A stretch of 24,584 nucleotides of DNA from Nemertoderma westbladi (GCA_032718475.1 JAUCBJ010007369.1:64001-88584), one strand, 5' to 3'; positions 8,099-17,975 are shown, counted from the first letter of the stretch. The notes: generated by a model not told the origin, from the sequence alone. Made by a program: numbers and translations.

Positions 8099-9698
8099 GC
8101 GCGAACTTAGATCCTAGAAGGGAACGTAGATCCTGGGCGCGAACTTAAATCCTAGATGCGAACTTAGATCCTATAAGTGAACTTAGATCCTAGAAGGGAA
8201 CGTAGATCCGAGAAGCGAACTTAGATCCTGGGAGCGAATGTAGATCCTAGACACGAACTTGGATCCTATATGCGAACTTAGGTGTAGATCGTAGACACGA
8301 ACTTGGAACCTAGATGGGAAGTTAGATCCTAGAAGGGAACTTGATCCTGGACACGAACTTAGATCCTAAAAACGAACTTAGATCCTAGACACGGACTTGG
8401 ATCCTATATGAGAAGTTAGATCCTGGAAGGGAACTTAGATCCTAAAAGCGAACTTAGATCGTAGACACGGACTTGGATCCTATATGAGAAGTTAGACCCT
8501 GGAAGGGAACTTAGATCCTAAAAGCGAACTTAGATCGTAGACACGGACTTGTATCCTATATGAGAAGTTAGATCCTGGAAGGGAACTTAGATCCTAAAAG
8601 CAAACTTAGATCGTAGACACGGACTAGGATCCTATATGCGAAGTTAGATCCTAGAAGGGAACTTAGATCCTAGAAGCGAACTTAGATCCTAGACACGGAC
8701 TTGGATCCTATATGCGAACTTAGATCCTAGAAGGGAACTTAGATCCTAGAAGGCAACGTAGGTCCTGGACGCGAAATTAAATCCTAGAAGCGAACTTAGA
8801 TCCTAGAAGGGAATGTAGATCCTGGACGCGAACTTAAATCCTAGATACGAACTTAGATCCTATAAGTGAACTTAGATCCTAGAAGGGAGCGTAGATCCGA
8901 GAAGCGAACTTAGATCCTGGGAGCGAATGTAGATCCTAGACACGAACTTGGATCCTATATGCGAACTTAGGTGTAGATCGTAGACACGAACTTGGAACCT
9001 AGATGGGAAGTTAGATCCTAGAAGGGAACTTGATCCTGGACACGAACTTAGATCCTAAAAACGAACTTAGATCCTAGACACGGACTTGGATCCTATATGC
9101 AAAGTTAGATCCTAGAAGGAAACTTAGATCCTAAAAGCGAACTTAGATCGTAGACACGGACTTGGATCCTATATGAGAAGTTAGATCCTGGAAGGGAACT
9201 TAGATCCTAAAAGCGAACTTAGATCGTAGACACGGACTAGCCAATATGCGAAGTTAGATCCTAGAAGGGAACTTAGATCCTAGAAGCGAACTTAGATCCT
9301 AGACACGGACTTGGATCATTTATGCGAAGTTAGATCCTAGAAGGGAACTTAGATCCTAGAAGCGAACTTAGATCCTAGACACGGACTTGGATCATTTATG
9401 CGAAGTTAGATCCTAGAAGGGAACTTAGATCCTAGAAGCGAACATAGATCCTAGATTCGAACTTAGATCCTAGAAGGGAACTTAGATCCTAGACACGAAC
9501 TTAGATCCTAGAAAGGAACTTAGATCCTAGAAGCGAACTTAGATCCTAGAAGGGAACGTAGATCCTGGGAGCGACCTTAGTTCATGGGCGTTAACTTAGA
9601 TCCTAGAAGCGAACTTAGATCCTAGACTCGAACTTGGATCATATATGCGAACTTAGATCTTGGAAATGAACTTAGATACTAGAAGCGAACTTAGATCA
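8099..9698 (+). repeat. 19-bp minisatellite, forward part
   Basis: The unit is AGATCCTAGAAGCGAACTT (19 bp), about 84 units. Variant classes are GAAGC, GACAC followed by GGACTTGG, TATATGC, GAAGG and AACGTAGATCC. A four-unit higher-order repeat of 76 bp is visible: GTAGACACGG begins at 8461, 8537 and 8613. A longer duplication lies at 8139-8410 and 8828-9099, with a constant offset of 689 bp and very high identity, including shared oddities such as TTAGGTGTAGATCG. Flanking sequence is unrelated. No coding frame is supported. Confidence 0.96.
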
Positions 9699-9710
9699 TG
9701 ATCTAAGTTC
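9687..9710. repeat. Perfect 24-bp palindrome at the array inversion point
   Basis: GAACTTAGATCA (9687-9698) is followed by its exact reverse complement (9699-9710) with no spacer. Near-perfect symmetry continues outward for at least 6 bp on each side with a single mismatch. Confidence 0.97.
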
Positions 9711-10107
9711 CCTTCTAAGATCTAAGTTCACTCCCATGATCTAAGCCAGTTGGCTTCTAGGATCTAATTTCCCTTCTAGGATCTATGTTCGCTTCTAGGA
9801 TCTATGTTCGTGTCTAGGACCTAAGTTCCCTTCTAAGATCTAAGTTCGAGTCTAGGATCTAAGTTCGCGTCTATGATCTAACTTCGCATCTAGCATCCAA
9901 GGTCATGTCTAAGTTCCCTTCCAGGATCTAAGTTCGCGTCTAGGATCTAAGTTCCCTTCTAAGATCTAAGTTCGAGTCTAGGATCTAAGTTCGCGTCTAT
10001 GATCTAACTTCGCATCTAGCATCCAAGGCCATGTCTAAGTTCCCTTCCAGGATCTAAGTTCGCGTCTAGGATCTAAGTTCACTTCTAAGATCTAAGTTCG
10101 CGTCTAG
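9699..10107 (-). repeat. 19-bp minisatellite, inverted part
   Basis: From 9699 the units run in the opposite orientation (GATCTAAGTTCGCGTCTAG type), about 21 units. A 126-bp internal duplication is visible: TTCGAGTCTAGGATCTAAG starts at 9845 and again at 9971, each followed by CATCTAGCATCCAAGG and a shortened unit. The array ends at CGTCTAG, 10107. Confidence 0.95.
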
Positions 10108-10735
10108 AAACGTATGTATACCGTTAGTATCGCATTCAAACTAATGGTATGCCTCGTGTTGGAAAGTGCCAAGATTAATATTTTCTTTACAATGGTTGTT
10201 GGTGAGGATTCTTGCAGTGTAATTTTATATATTTTTTATTTATTCCTTAAGTCGCGCCGGGGAGGCACATAACTACTGTACAAATAACAACAAAAAGAAA
10301 CCTCGGTAGAGCACAATATTACATACAAAAAAAAGGAATTATAAAAAGAAATTATAAATTACTTCTAGAAATTATAAAAAGTAGATTAAAAAAATTACAA
10401 AAAGCCCTGTTACACCATTACGGCACAAAAAATCGGGTAACTGGTCTCTGCAGACAGTGTAAACAGTTTGCACCAAGTTGTTACTACTGAGCTTAATTAT
10501 ACTATGTAGACTACAGACTGCCTTATAAATAAGGGCAGATTTAGCTAACTAAGGGAAAGTGATATGCTCGTAGGCTCGTCGTCAGTTAAACGAGGTATAT
10601 TAAAGAACACGAAGTGGGGCCTTCGCGCAGCACGTGACTTAAATTTAATTTAAGTACTAATTCGAAAGTATTACTGTATTAGCAAATTTTAAGCAGATTT
10701 CGCCTAATCACTTTTTACCTCTTTCATTTCTATTC
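10108..10735. other. AT-rich spacer
   Basis: Contains an A-rich stretch at about 10320-10405 with repeated AAATTATAAAAAG words. On the minus strand the sequence near 10230-10260 reads GCGCGACTTAAGGAATAAAT, which could be the 3' end of a transcribed repeat, but no coding region supports this. Confidence 0.4.
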
Positions 10736-11780
10736 AGACATTTCTGACTCTAGCGGTATAGTGAGAACTGAAGATGGATTAGGGTCTCCAGCCCCACAAA
10801 GACACAGCCTATGGATGAATAGTACATACGTACATCGGCCAAGTTTCATCTTGAATAACGGATAACGAAATGAGAGACGGATCTCACTTTCAGAAATTTC
10901 GTCGTATAGCTGCAGACCGATTAAATCTCCCCGCCCCCACAAAGACGCAGCATGTGGTCCAGAATATATGGCAAGATTCAGCTTAAACTGATTAAAATCA
11001 ATGAGACGGGAGAATCTATTCACTTTCAGGCATAAAGTAGTCCTATAGCGGGTGACTGTTGAACTGATTTTCAACAAAACAAATTTTCAACTTGGCAGCT
11101 TTAAATTCGACAAAGTTATAAGCATGTCAATATCATAACGACGACAACGATTTCACTTTCAGACATTTGGCCCTCTAGGGGCAGACTGGAGAACTGCAGA
11201 TGGATTCGCTTCCTTTGAAAGTCACAGCTAATGGTCTAATACATATCTACCAAGTTTCAGCTTAAACGGATTAAAAGCAAAGAAATGGGAGGGCATTTAA
11301 TGTTTAGACATGTGGCCCTCTAGCGGGAGACCATTGCACTGATGGTGTCTGAAAGTCTCTCAAAAATCTCAACTTTAGCTCATATTGATACCTACAAATT
11401 TTCAACTTGGCAGCTTTAAATCCGACAAAGTTATTAGCATGTCAAAATCGTAACAACGACAACGATTTCACTTTCAGACCTTTGGCCCTCTAGCGGCAGA
11501 CTGGAGAACTGCAGATGGATTCGCCTCCTTTGAAAGTCACAGCTAATGGTCTAATACATATCTGCCAAGTTTCAGCTTAAACGGATTAAAAGCAAAGAAA
11601 TGGGAGGGCATTTAATGTTTAGACATGTGGCCCTCTAGCGGGAGACCATTGCACTGATGGTGTCTGAAAGTCTCTAAAAATCTCAACTTTTGCTCATATT
11701 GATACCTACAAATTTTCAACTTGGCAGCTTTAAATCCGACAAAGTTATTAGCATGTCAAAATCGTAACGACGACGACGAC
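10736..11780 (+). repeat. Diverged 135-170-bp tandem array with a recent 315-bp duplication
   Basis: The motif TTCAGACATTTGGCCCTCTA and relatives recur with AGACA-equivalents at 10736, 10892, 11028, 11161, 11306, 11476 and 11621, a spacing of 133-170 bp. The first three copies are much decayed. The last four form two 315-bp units (11151-11465 and 11466-11780) that are nearly identical. Each contains GAACTGCAGATGGATTCGC, AGCTAATGGTCTAATACATA, AAACGGATTAAAAGCAAAGA and GTCTGAAAGTCTCT. Pieces of the same family recur at 17892 and 19574. Confidence 0.85.
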
Positions 11781-11832
11781 GACGACAACGACGACGACGA
11801 CGACGACGACAACGACGACGACGACGACGACA
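11766..11832 (+). repeat. ACG/CGA microsatellite
   Basis: Runs of ACG interrupted by ACA, expanded from the short ACGACGACAACGA found at the same place in the earlier copies (about 11138 and 11455). The arginine-rich open frame opposite it is a by-product of the triplet repeat. Confidence 0.95.
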
Positions 11833-11910
11833 ACTATTTGCATAAATTGACCCACCCCCTAACAGTGTCAATTCGCTAAGGCTCCGCCAACTTCGTGGTT
11901 CGCCCCACAT
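11833..11910 (+). repeat. Conserved tail of the dispersed repeat family
   Basis: CATAAATTGACCCACCCCCT, TCGCTAAGGCTCCGCCAACT and GGTTCGCCCCACA match 19620-19688 closely. That second copy also follows an AGTTATTAGCATGTCAAAAT block, so the tail belongs to the same repeat. Confidence 0.75.
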
Positions 11911-12072
11911 AAGGGCGCAATTATTATATGCAACCCATATTTTGTCATAAGCACGTTGTGAATAATTCTGTTGGTTCCACAGACTGTTACAATAGACCTG
12001 AGTACAATAAGCCCAAAATAATGCAACTTTTGAATTCTACCGAACCACGGCCGAAGTTCGTAACTAAGATAT

Positions 12073-14298
12073 TTGACCCAGTTGAGGAGCCACGTTAACC
12101 AGTTGAGGAGCCACGTTACCCAATTGAGGAGCCACGTTACCCGGTTGAGGAGCCACGTTACCCAGTTGAGGAGCCACGTTACCCAGTTGATGAGCCGCGT
12201 TACCCAGTTGAGGAGCCACGTTGACCCAGTTGAAGAGCCACGTTACCCAATTGAGAAGCCACGTTACCCAGTTGAGGAGCCACGTTACCCAATTGAGGAG
12301 CCACATTACCCGGTTGAGGAGTCACGTTACCCCGTTGAGGAGCCGCGCTACCCAGTTGAGGAGCCACGTTGACCCAGTTGAAGAGCCACGTTACCCAATT
12401 GAGGAGCCACGTTACCCAGTTGATGAGCCACGTTACCCAATTGAGGAGCCACATTACCCGGTTGAGGAGTCACGTTACCCCGTTGAGGAGCCGCGCTACC
12501 CAGTTGAGGAGCCACGTTGACCCAGTTGAAGAGCCACGTTACCCAATTGAGGAACCACGTTGCGTTACCCAGTTGAGGAGCCACCTTACCCATTTGAGGA
12601 GCCGCGTTACCCAGTTGAGGAGCCACGTTGACCCAGTTGAAGAGCCACGTTACCCAGTTGAGGAGCCACGTTGACCCAGTTGAAGAGCCACGTTACCCAA
12701 TTGAGGAGCCACGTTACCCGGTTGAGGAGCCACGTTACCCAGTTGAGGAGCCATGTTACCCAGTTGAGCAGCCACGTTACCCAGTTGAGGAGCCACGTTA
12801 CCCAGTTGAGGAGCCACGTTGACCCAGTTGAAGAGCCACGTTACCCAATTGAGGAGCCACGTTACCCGGTTGAGGAGCCACGTTACCCAGTTGAGGAGCC
12901 ACGTTACCCGGTTGAGGAACCACGTTACCCAGTTGAGGAGCCACGTTACCCAGTTGAGGAGCCACGTTACCCAGTTGAGGAGCCACGTTGACCCAGTTGA
13001 AGAGCCACGTTACCCAATTGAGGAGCCACGTTACCCGGTTGAGGAGCCACGTTAACCAGTTGAGGAGCCACGTTACCCAGTTGAGGAGCCACGTTACCCA
13101 GTTGAGGAGCCACGTTACCCAGTTGAGGAGCCACGTTACCCAGTTGAGGAGCCACGTTACCCGGTTGAGGAGCCACGTTACCCAATTGAGGAGCCACGCT
13201 ACCCAGTTGAAGAGCCACGTTACCCAATTGAGGAGCCACGTTACCCAGTTGAGGAGCCGCGTTACCCAGTTGAGGAGCCACGTTACCCAGTTGAAGAGCC
13301 ACGTTACCCGGTTGAGGAGCCACGTTACCCAGTTGAGGAGCCACGTTACCCAGTTGAGGAGCCACGTTACCCGGTTGAGGAGCCACGTTACCCAGTTGAG
13401 GAGCCGCGTTACCCAGTTGAGGAGCCACGTTACCCAGTTGAGGAGCCACGTTACCCAGTTGAGGAGCCACGTTACCTAATTGAGGAGCCACGTTACCCAG
13501 TTGAAGAGCCACGTTACCCAATTGAGGAGCCACGTTACCCGGTTGAGGAGCCACGTTACCCAGTTGAGGAGCCGCGTTACCCAGTTGAGGAGCCACGTTA
13601 CCCAGTTGAGGAGCCACGTTACCCAGTTGAGGAGCCACGTTACCCAGTTGAGGAGCCACGTTACCCAGTTGAGGAGCCACGTTACCCAGTTGAGGAGCCG
13701 CGTTACCCAGTTGAGGAGCCACGTTGACCCAGTTGAAGAGCCACGTTACCCAATTGAGGAGCCACGTTACCCGGTTGAGGAGCCACGTTACCCAGTTGAG
13801 GAGCCACGTTACCCAGTTGAGGAGCCACGTTACCCCGTTGAGGAGCCGCGCTACCCAGTTGAGGAGCCACGTTACCCGGTTGAGGAGCCACGTTACCCAG
13901 TTGAGGAGCCACGTTACCCGGTTGAGGAGCCACGTTACCCAGTTGAGGAGCCACGTTACCCAGTTGAGGAGCCACGTTACCCAGTTGAGGAGCCACGTTA
14001 CCCAGTTGAGGAGCCACGTTACCCAGTTGAGGAGCCACGTTACCCAGTTGAGGAGCCACGTTACCCAGTTGAGGAGCCACGTTACCCGGTTGAGGTGCCA
14101 CGTTACCCGGTTGAGGAGCCACGTTACCCAGTTGAGGAGCCACGTTACCCAGTTGAGGAGCCAAGTTGACCCAGTTGAAGAGCCACGTTACCCAGTTGAG
14201 GAGCCACGTTACCCAGTTGAGGAGCCACGTTACCCAATTGAGGAGCCATGTTACCCGGTTGAGGAGCCACGTTACCCAGTTGAGGAGCCACGTTACCC
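12073..14298 (+). repeat. 21-bp minisatellite (~106 units)
   Basis: The unit is GAGGAGCCACGTTACCCA followed by GTT, 21 bp. Variants are CAATT, CGGTT, CCGCG, CATGT and GAAGAG. A 22-bp variant with an extra G (CACGTTGACCCAGTTGAAGAG) occurs with its TTGACC at 12221, 12369, 12517, 12628, 12671, 12819, 12988, 13724 and 14166. It is usually followed by a CAATT unit and then a CGGTT unit. Spacings are 148, 148, 111, 43, 148, 169, 736 and 442 bp, mostly n x 21 + 1. The extra base shifts the frame each time, so frames such as TQLRSHV and PVEEPRY open and close repeatedly on both strands, mostly from TTG rather than ATG. They are not called as genes. Confidence 0.97.
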
Positions 14299-14349
14299 TG
14301 TTTCATTCATCTACTGTAGGTATAGCTACTGCAGTACTGTAATTGTGAG

Positions 14350-14530
14350 TGGAACAAAATTCGCAGTCATAGGAACAAAGTTCGCAATAGATTTGCAAGA
14401 CAGGCAGACTAATTCAATTTCATAGGAACAAAATTTGCTAAAATAGGAACAAAATTCGCAAAAATAGGAACAAAGTTCGCTGTGAATTGGAACAAAATTC
14501 GCATATTCACATTTAAGGTACAATGTTCGC
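14350..14530 (+). repeat. Second, unrelated 21-bp minisatellite (~7 copies)
   Basis: GGAACAAAATTCGC recurs with unit starts at 14350, 14371, 14424, 14445, 14466 and 14488, spacing mostly 21 bp, and with a decayed last copy near 14521. A 53-bp gap in the middle holds an interrupted copy. The unit has no visible similarity to the 21-bp array that ends 50 bp upstream. Confidence 0.9.
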
Positions 14531-14566
14531 ACTCCGAATTAAACGCATTTCAATGTGAAGTGGTAT

Positions 14567-14606
14567 ATTATTAGGCAAGTAATGTTACGGGCAAGTGACA
14601 GTTAAC
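14567..14606 (+). repeat. Two copies of the GGGCAAGTGACA motif
   Basis: TTATTAGGCAAGTAATGTTAC (14567-14587) is followed by GGGCAAGTGACAGTTAAC (14589-14606). The second is nearly identical to the copy at 15319. Confidence 0.65.
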
Positions 14607-15300
14607 CAAACCAAACCAATAGGCAATGCTTTTGATGTTACCGCTGATGGATGGATGGTCAGATGTAACCACAACGTTTACGTAATTGATTTATGTGACC
14701 GACCATATTATATGGAAAGAGACATGTCAGACAGCCCCTGGAAGGGAAGAGACCCGCCAGACAAGAGCAGTCTCCAGCTCGCCGAAGCTACTATTGTGGT
14801 TTACATTGGTGCAGACATCATGTCGTCATTAGTCAGTAGAATAGTTAGTTCCCTTCCGACCTTGGCTACTTTATAATCACCTGGACAACTACTGTATATG
14901 ATATCATTCAATTAGCGGCATTTTTCAAAAGAATTCCAGTAGCATGGGAATGAACATTCAATATCTGAAGCGGGTTGAATCAAGAATAGAATTAGAGTGG
15001 AGTGTGTAGAGATATTGTGGTGGGTTATTTATTATATTTATAGTGTTTGGTATGCCTCCTCCATACACCGTCTCACACTCTCACACTGAAGAAATTAAAC
15101 TTGTTTTTGAAGTTCAATATGTACAATTTAAAATTTAATTTCGTTAATACCGCGGTCACAAACGCTAATTAAAACGTAGGTAGTTTAAATATAAATATTG
15201 TTAATTTTTCATGACTTATTTTATTGGTCATACTATGGCAGCCCACATGTGTAGATTATACCAGGTTTTCAATTTTCGGTCGGATTTTGATGTTTTCTTT
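14607..15300. other. Spacer with one unrecognised 282-bp open frame
   Basis: A plus-strand frame at 14595-14876 (93 codons, GTG start, no ATG near the start) begins inside the repeated motif and shows no recognisable domain. Its length is near chance for this composition. The rest (14880-15300) is AT-rich with no feature. Confidence 0.45.
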
Positions 15301-15374
15301 TTATGCAAGTGACCCATTGGGCAAGTGACAGTTAATCAACTGTCACTTGCCCCCAATATGTCACTTGTCCATAA
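15301..15374. repeat. Inverted repeat built from the GGGCAAGTGACA motif
   Basis: 15319-15333 pairs perfectly with 15338-15352 (15 bp) around a 4-base loop AATC. With small bulges the pairing extends outward to 15301 and 15374, because each arm carries a second CAAGTGAC motif. The structure is two head-to-tail motif copies followed by two inverted copies. Confidence 0.9.
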
Positions 15375-15670
15375 TTGGCCTTTATTGCCTTATTTTAATC
15401 TCAAAGTATCTGATCGCACTGATTAAATAGCGAACCTTTACTACTATAGCGTCCAAAGCAATGGAATAATAACGTTGAAATGAACCGTGCTGACATGTCT
15501 TCGTTGTTATGAAAGTGCGGTTTAAATTAAGTTTGTAGAATGTAGAGTTTGTGATGCCTGCAAAATAATAATTATAAACATAAATAATTTGAAGTGAATT
15601 CCATAACCGGAATATTTATCATCATGTAATAGACTTATGTTTTGTAGAATTATTGGAATTTTGAGCAACT

Positions 15671-15812
15671 TAATGGGCAAGTTTCCTAATGGGGAAATGA
15701 CTTATTGGGAAAGCGACTCATTATTCGTTTTCGATTATAATTTTTATTGTGTAAGTAACTCGTCTGATTTTATTGGGTAAGTGGCACAATGCATATTGGG
15801 CAACTTAGTGCA
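15671..15812 (+). repeat. Tandem and dispersed copies of the 16-bp motif
   Basis: Three abutting 16-bp units, TAATGGGCAAGTTTCC, TAATGGGGAAATGACT and TATTGGGAAAGCGACT, fill 15671-15718. Further copies are TTATTGGGTAAGTGGCAC (15770-15787) and CATATTGGGCAACTTAGTGC (15792-15811). The consensus is about TATTGGGCAAGTGACA. Confidence 0.7.
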
Positions 15813-15967
15813 CCCCTTTTGGTCTCCATTAGACCCGATCAACCTTAAGGCATGCAGACAAGAAATTCGTGCCTCTTTTTCAACTCCGAGAAATAGAACT
15901 TCTTAGCTATAAATATCGGGATATGTTAGTCGTCTATCATCAATTAATTTACAATCATATGCCCACA

Positions 15968-16036
15968 GACATGACATGACATGACATTTTATATCACGAT
16001 TGAACATAATTAGGGAGTGGGGGGGGGGGGGGGGGG
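15968..16036 (+). repeat. ACATG microsatellite and poly-G tract
   Basis: ACATG repeats about three and a half times near 15968-15987. After 30 bp of unique sequence there is an uninterrupted run of 18 G (16019-16036). Both are prone to length change. Confidence 0.9.
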
Positions 16037-16125
16037 TTTCTTCGAGTTCGAAGCAATCAAAATGCATTCCTCTGTAGGGAAAATCGAGCCAAAGAATCAC
16101 CAAATAAAATAATCTTGCAAAATGA

Positions 16126-16185
16126 GCTATTGACTCTTGTTTATTGTTTTGGTTGGAATAATATTTTCTCCTTTACCTAAATTGA
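16126..16185 (+). repeat. Repeat-end sequence containing TTTATTGTTTTGGTT
   Basis: CTATTGACTCTTGTTTATTG, then TTTTGGTTGGAATAAT, CTCCTTTACC and CTAAATTGATA, match in the same order the reverse complement of 24497-24565, with a gap of about 10 bp. The first part also resembles the left end of the fold-back element at 17551. Confidence 0.7.
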
Positions 16186-16199
16186 TAACTAACGTTAAT

Positions 16200-17550
16200 T
16201 CGTTAAGACGATAATTACTATGTACTACGCGAGTACTCTTGATTTCTCCACTATACAAACTACGGTATTATTTATTTATATGCGTTTCTACTATAAGTTT
16301 ACGCAGCGTAAAGTTAACATTGGTTGAATGTTTACCTCCGGCCCACCTCTGCTCAACCAGGAGAAACGACCGATCGACCTCGGAACTTGAAAGTAGGCGA
16401 TAAAGTAGATAATGTCTGCTAACGAATGTCAGAGAGAAATATATTATTTTCTATTCGTAGCCGTTGGCGTAGCAGTTTTATGTGACTAACCTCACAATTA
16501 GCCTGTCAGCCCCTGTCTCCATAGCAAAGAATGGAAGTTATTCAAGAAGTGTTCTGTTCAAATCGCTTACAAAGAGAACTCCACAAAATGCGGCGGCCCT
16601 TCTCCAGTGGTAATAACTTGTGGTCGTTACGATAAGGTGCGTCATCCCAACGGGCCCCATTCCACATTCCCATTTACCGTCAAAACCGCCACTGAATCGC
16701 ACGTGATGCTACTTCCTTGTGGATGAGGTCACATACGGTGGTGACCTGATGCCAATTAAATAAACCCAGGTGGACCGCTGATCGCCTAGGTTAGTCATCG
16801 CGCACAATCAATGGAACTTAAGTACTCTTCAATCCCCGATATAGCTAGAGTCCCTATTTACAATTTGGTTAAGGCTTGGAGTTAATTTTCTGTAATGAAG
16901 CCCCAATCCCAGTTTATATTGAACAGGGCCGATGAATAATCCCTTTGAATTGGGGACATAAAAGGAAGCTAATAATAATACCAACAAAATCTATAGGGAG
17001 TATTATAATTGAAACAGGGTTAGGCCTTTAGACCATTCATGTTCCCATGAAGTTATCTGAAGGTCTTCTATAATCATGGCTTCTCAACCTGAAGCCCAAC
17101 AATGCGATACAGAAGAGGTGCATCACATGTGTACTGGTGGGATAGTGGTATGGCATAAAAGCCCTGAATACCTTTAAAATTACAAAGCTTTTATGATCCG
17201 TTCACTTACACCTTCATTTACAAGTGCACACAATATGACAGGAGCATATAAACTCAGGGATTAGTGATTGTTGAGACGCCACTGAGACGTTCATTGAACC
17301 TTAAATTGAACGAAATAGAATGTCAAGGGGAGTGTACGTAGTTTATGCACGAATAAACGGCTAGTGAGAAAAATTGAAACTATAATGCTACTGTAATTAC
17401 CGTCATTTATACTTTTTTTACATACACTAATACACATCGGAACATACCGGTAGTTTTCGTTTTGGATTTGCATAATATTTGCCCAACAACGTAGGACTAA
17501 TATTTGGGAGAGTGCAAAACAAAGACTAAAGACCTGTACAAAACACCTGA
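16200..17550. other. Spacer, locally GC-richer, no gene recognised
   Basis: 16340-16840 is less AT-rich than its surroundings and contains CACGTG (16700-16705) and an AGGTCA...TGACCT pair (16726-16747). No exon with recognisable protein similarity was found on either strand. 16850-17550 is AT-rich and featureless. Confidence 0.45.
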
Positions 17551-17803
17551 GTTAACTTTTGTTTATTGTTTTGGTTCCCTCAACACGCCTCTGCAACCTG
17601 CTCCTTTACTAACCTGCTCCTTTAAATGTCGTGGGCCTACGCTCTTTGGGACCTAACGCTCTTTGGGACCTAACGCGACTTTACCTCTTTGTTTTGAACA
17701 CGTCCCAAAGAGCGTTAAGGTCCCATCGACATTTAAAGGAGCAGGTCAGTAAAGGAGCAGGTTACATAGGCGTGTTTTTGGAAAACAATAAACGAAAGTT
17801 AGC
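17551..17803. mobile_element. Fold-back (MITE-like) element, 253 bp
   Basis: The two ends are inverted copies about 100 bp long. GTTTATTGTTTT, CAACACGCCTCTGCAACCTG, CTCCTTTACTAACCTGCTCC, TTTAAATGTCG and the CTCTTTGGGACC block on the left (17560-17675) are mirrored on the right (17700-17793) with few differences. The extreme ends read TAACTTT...AAAGTTA, so TA could be a duplicated target dinucleotide as in Tc1/mariner-type MITEs. The CTCTTTGGGACCTAACG block is doubled in the left arm. No transposase coding is present. The CTCCTTT and TTTATTGTTTTGGTT parts recur at 16126 and 24497. Confidence 0.85.
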
Positions 17804-17891
17804 ACATGTTACAAGATTATGCAGGTTACATAATTGGGTCTTCGGTCTTCGTACTCACCCCTAATATTTGCAAAGTATTAGCTTAGTACTG

Positions 17892-17975
17892 TACGGATTG
17901 AAAGCAAAGAAATGTTGTGATATCGTGATACTTTTGAACTAACGGAGTCTGAAAGTCTCTAAAAAATCTCTACTT
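17892..17975 (+). repeat. Dispersed fragment of the 10.7-11.9 kb repeat family
   Basis: ACGGATTGAAAGCAAAGAAA and GGAGTCTGAAAGTCTCTAAA match the corresponding parts of 11278-11370 and 11593-11685 in the same order, with a shortened middle. Confidence 0.7.

Noticed and set aside
8099-10107. CRISPR array
   Set aside because: Units abut or differ by point changes. There are no unique spacers of constant length, no cas genes, and the host DNA looks eukaryotic.
10230-10405. 3' end of a LINE on the minus strand (AATAAAT after GCGCGACTTAAGG)
   Set aside because: No reverse transcriptase motif could be read upstream on the minus strand, so the resemblance is too thin to annotate.
11716-11910. Arginine-rich small protein on the minus strand
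   Set aside because: The arginine run is simply the translation of the ACG microsatellite.
12073-14425. Open frames encoding TQLRSHV / PVEEPRY / APQLGNV repeats
   Set aside because: A by-product of the 21-bp period. The 22-bp variant unit shifts the frame and brings in TGA at intervals, most frames start at TTG, and opposite-strand frames are equally open.
14595-14876. 93-codon open frame as a gene
   Set aside because: No recognisable domain, GTG start inside a repeated motif, length near chance, and no splice or promoter support.
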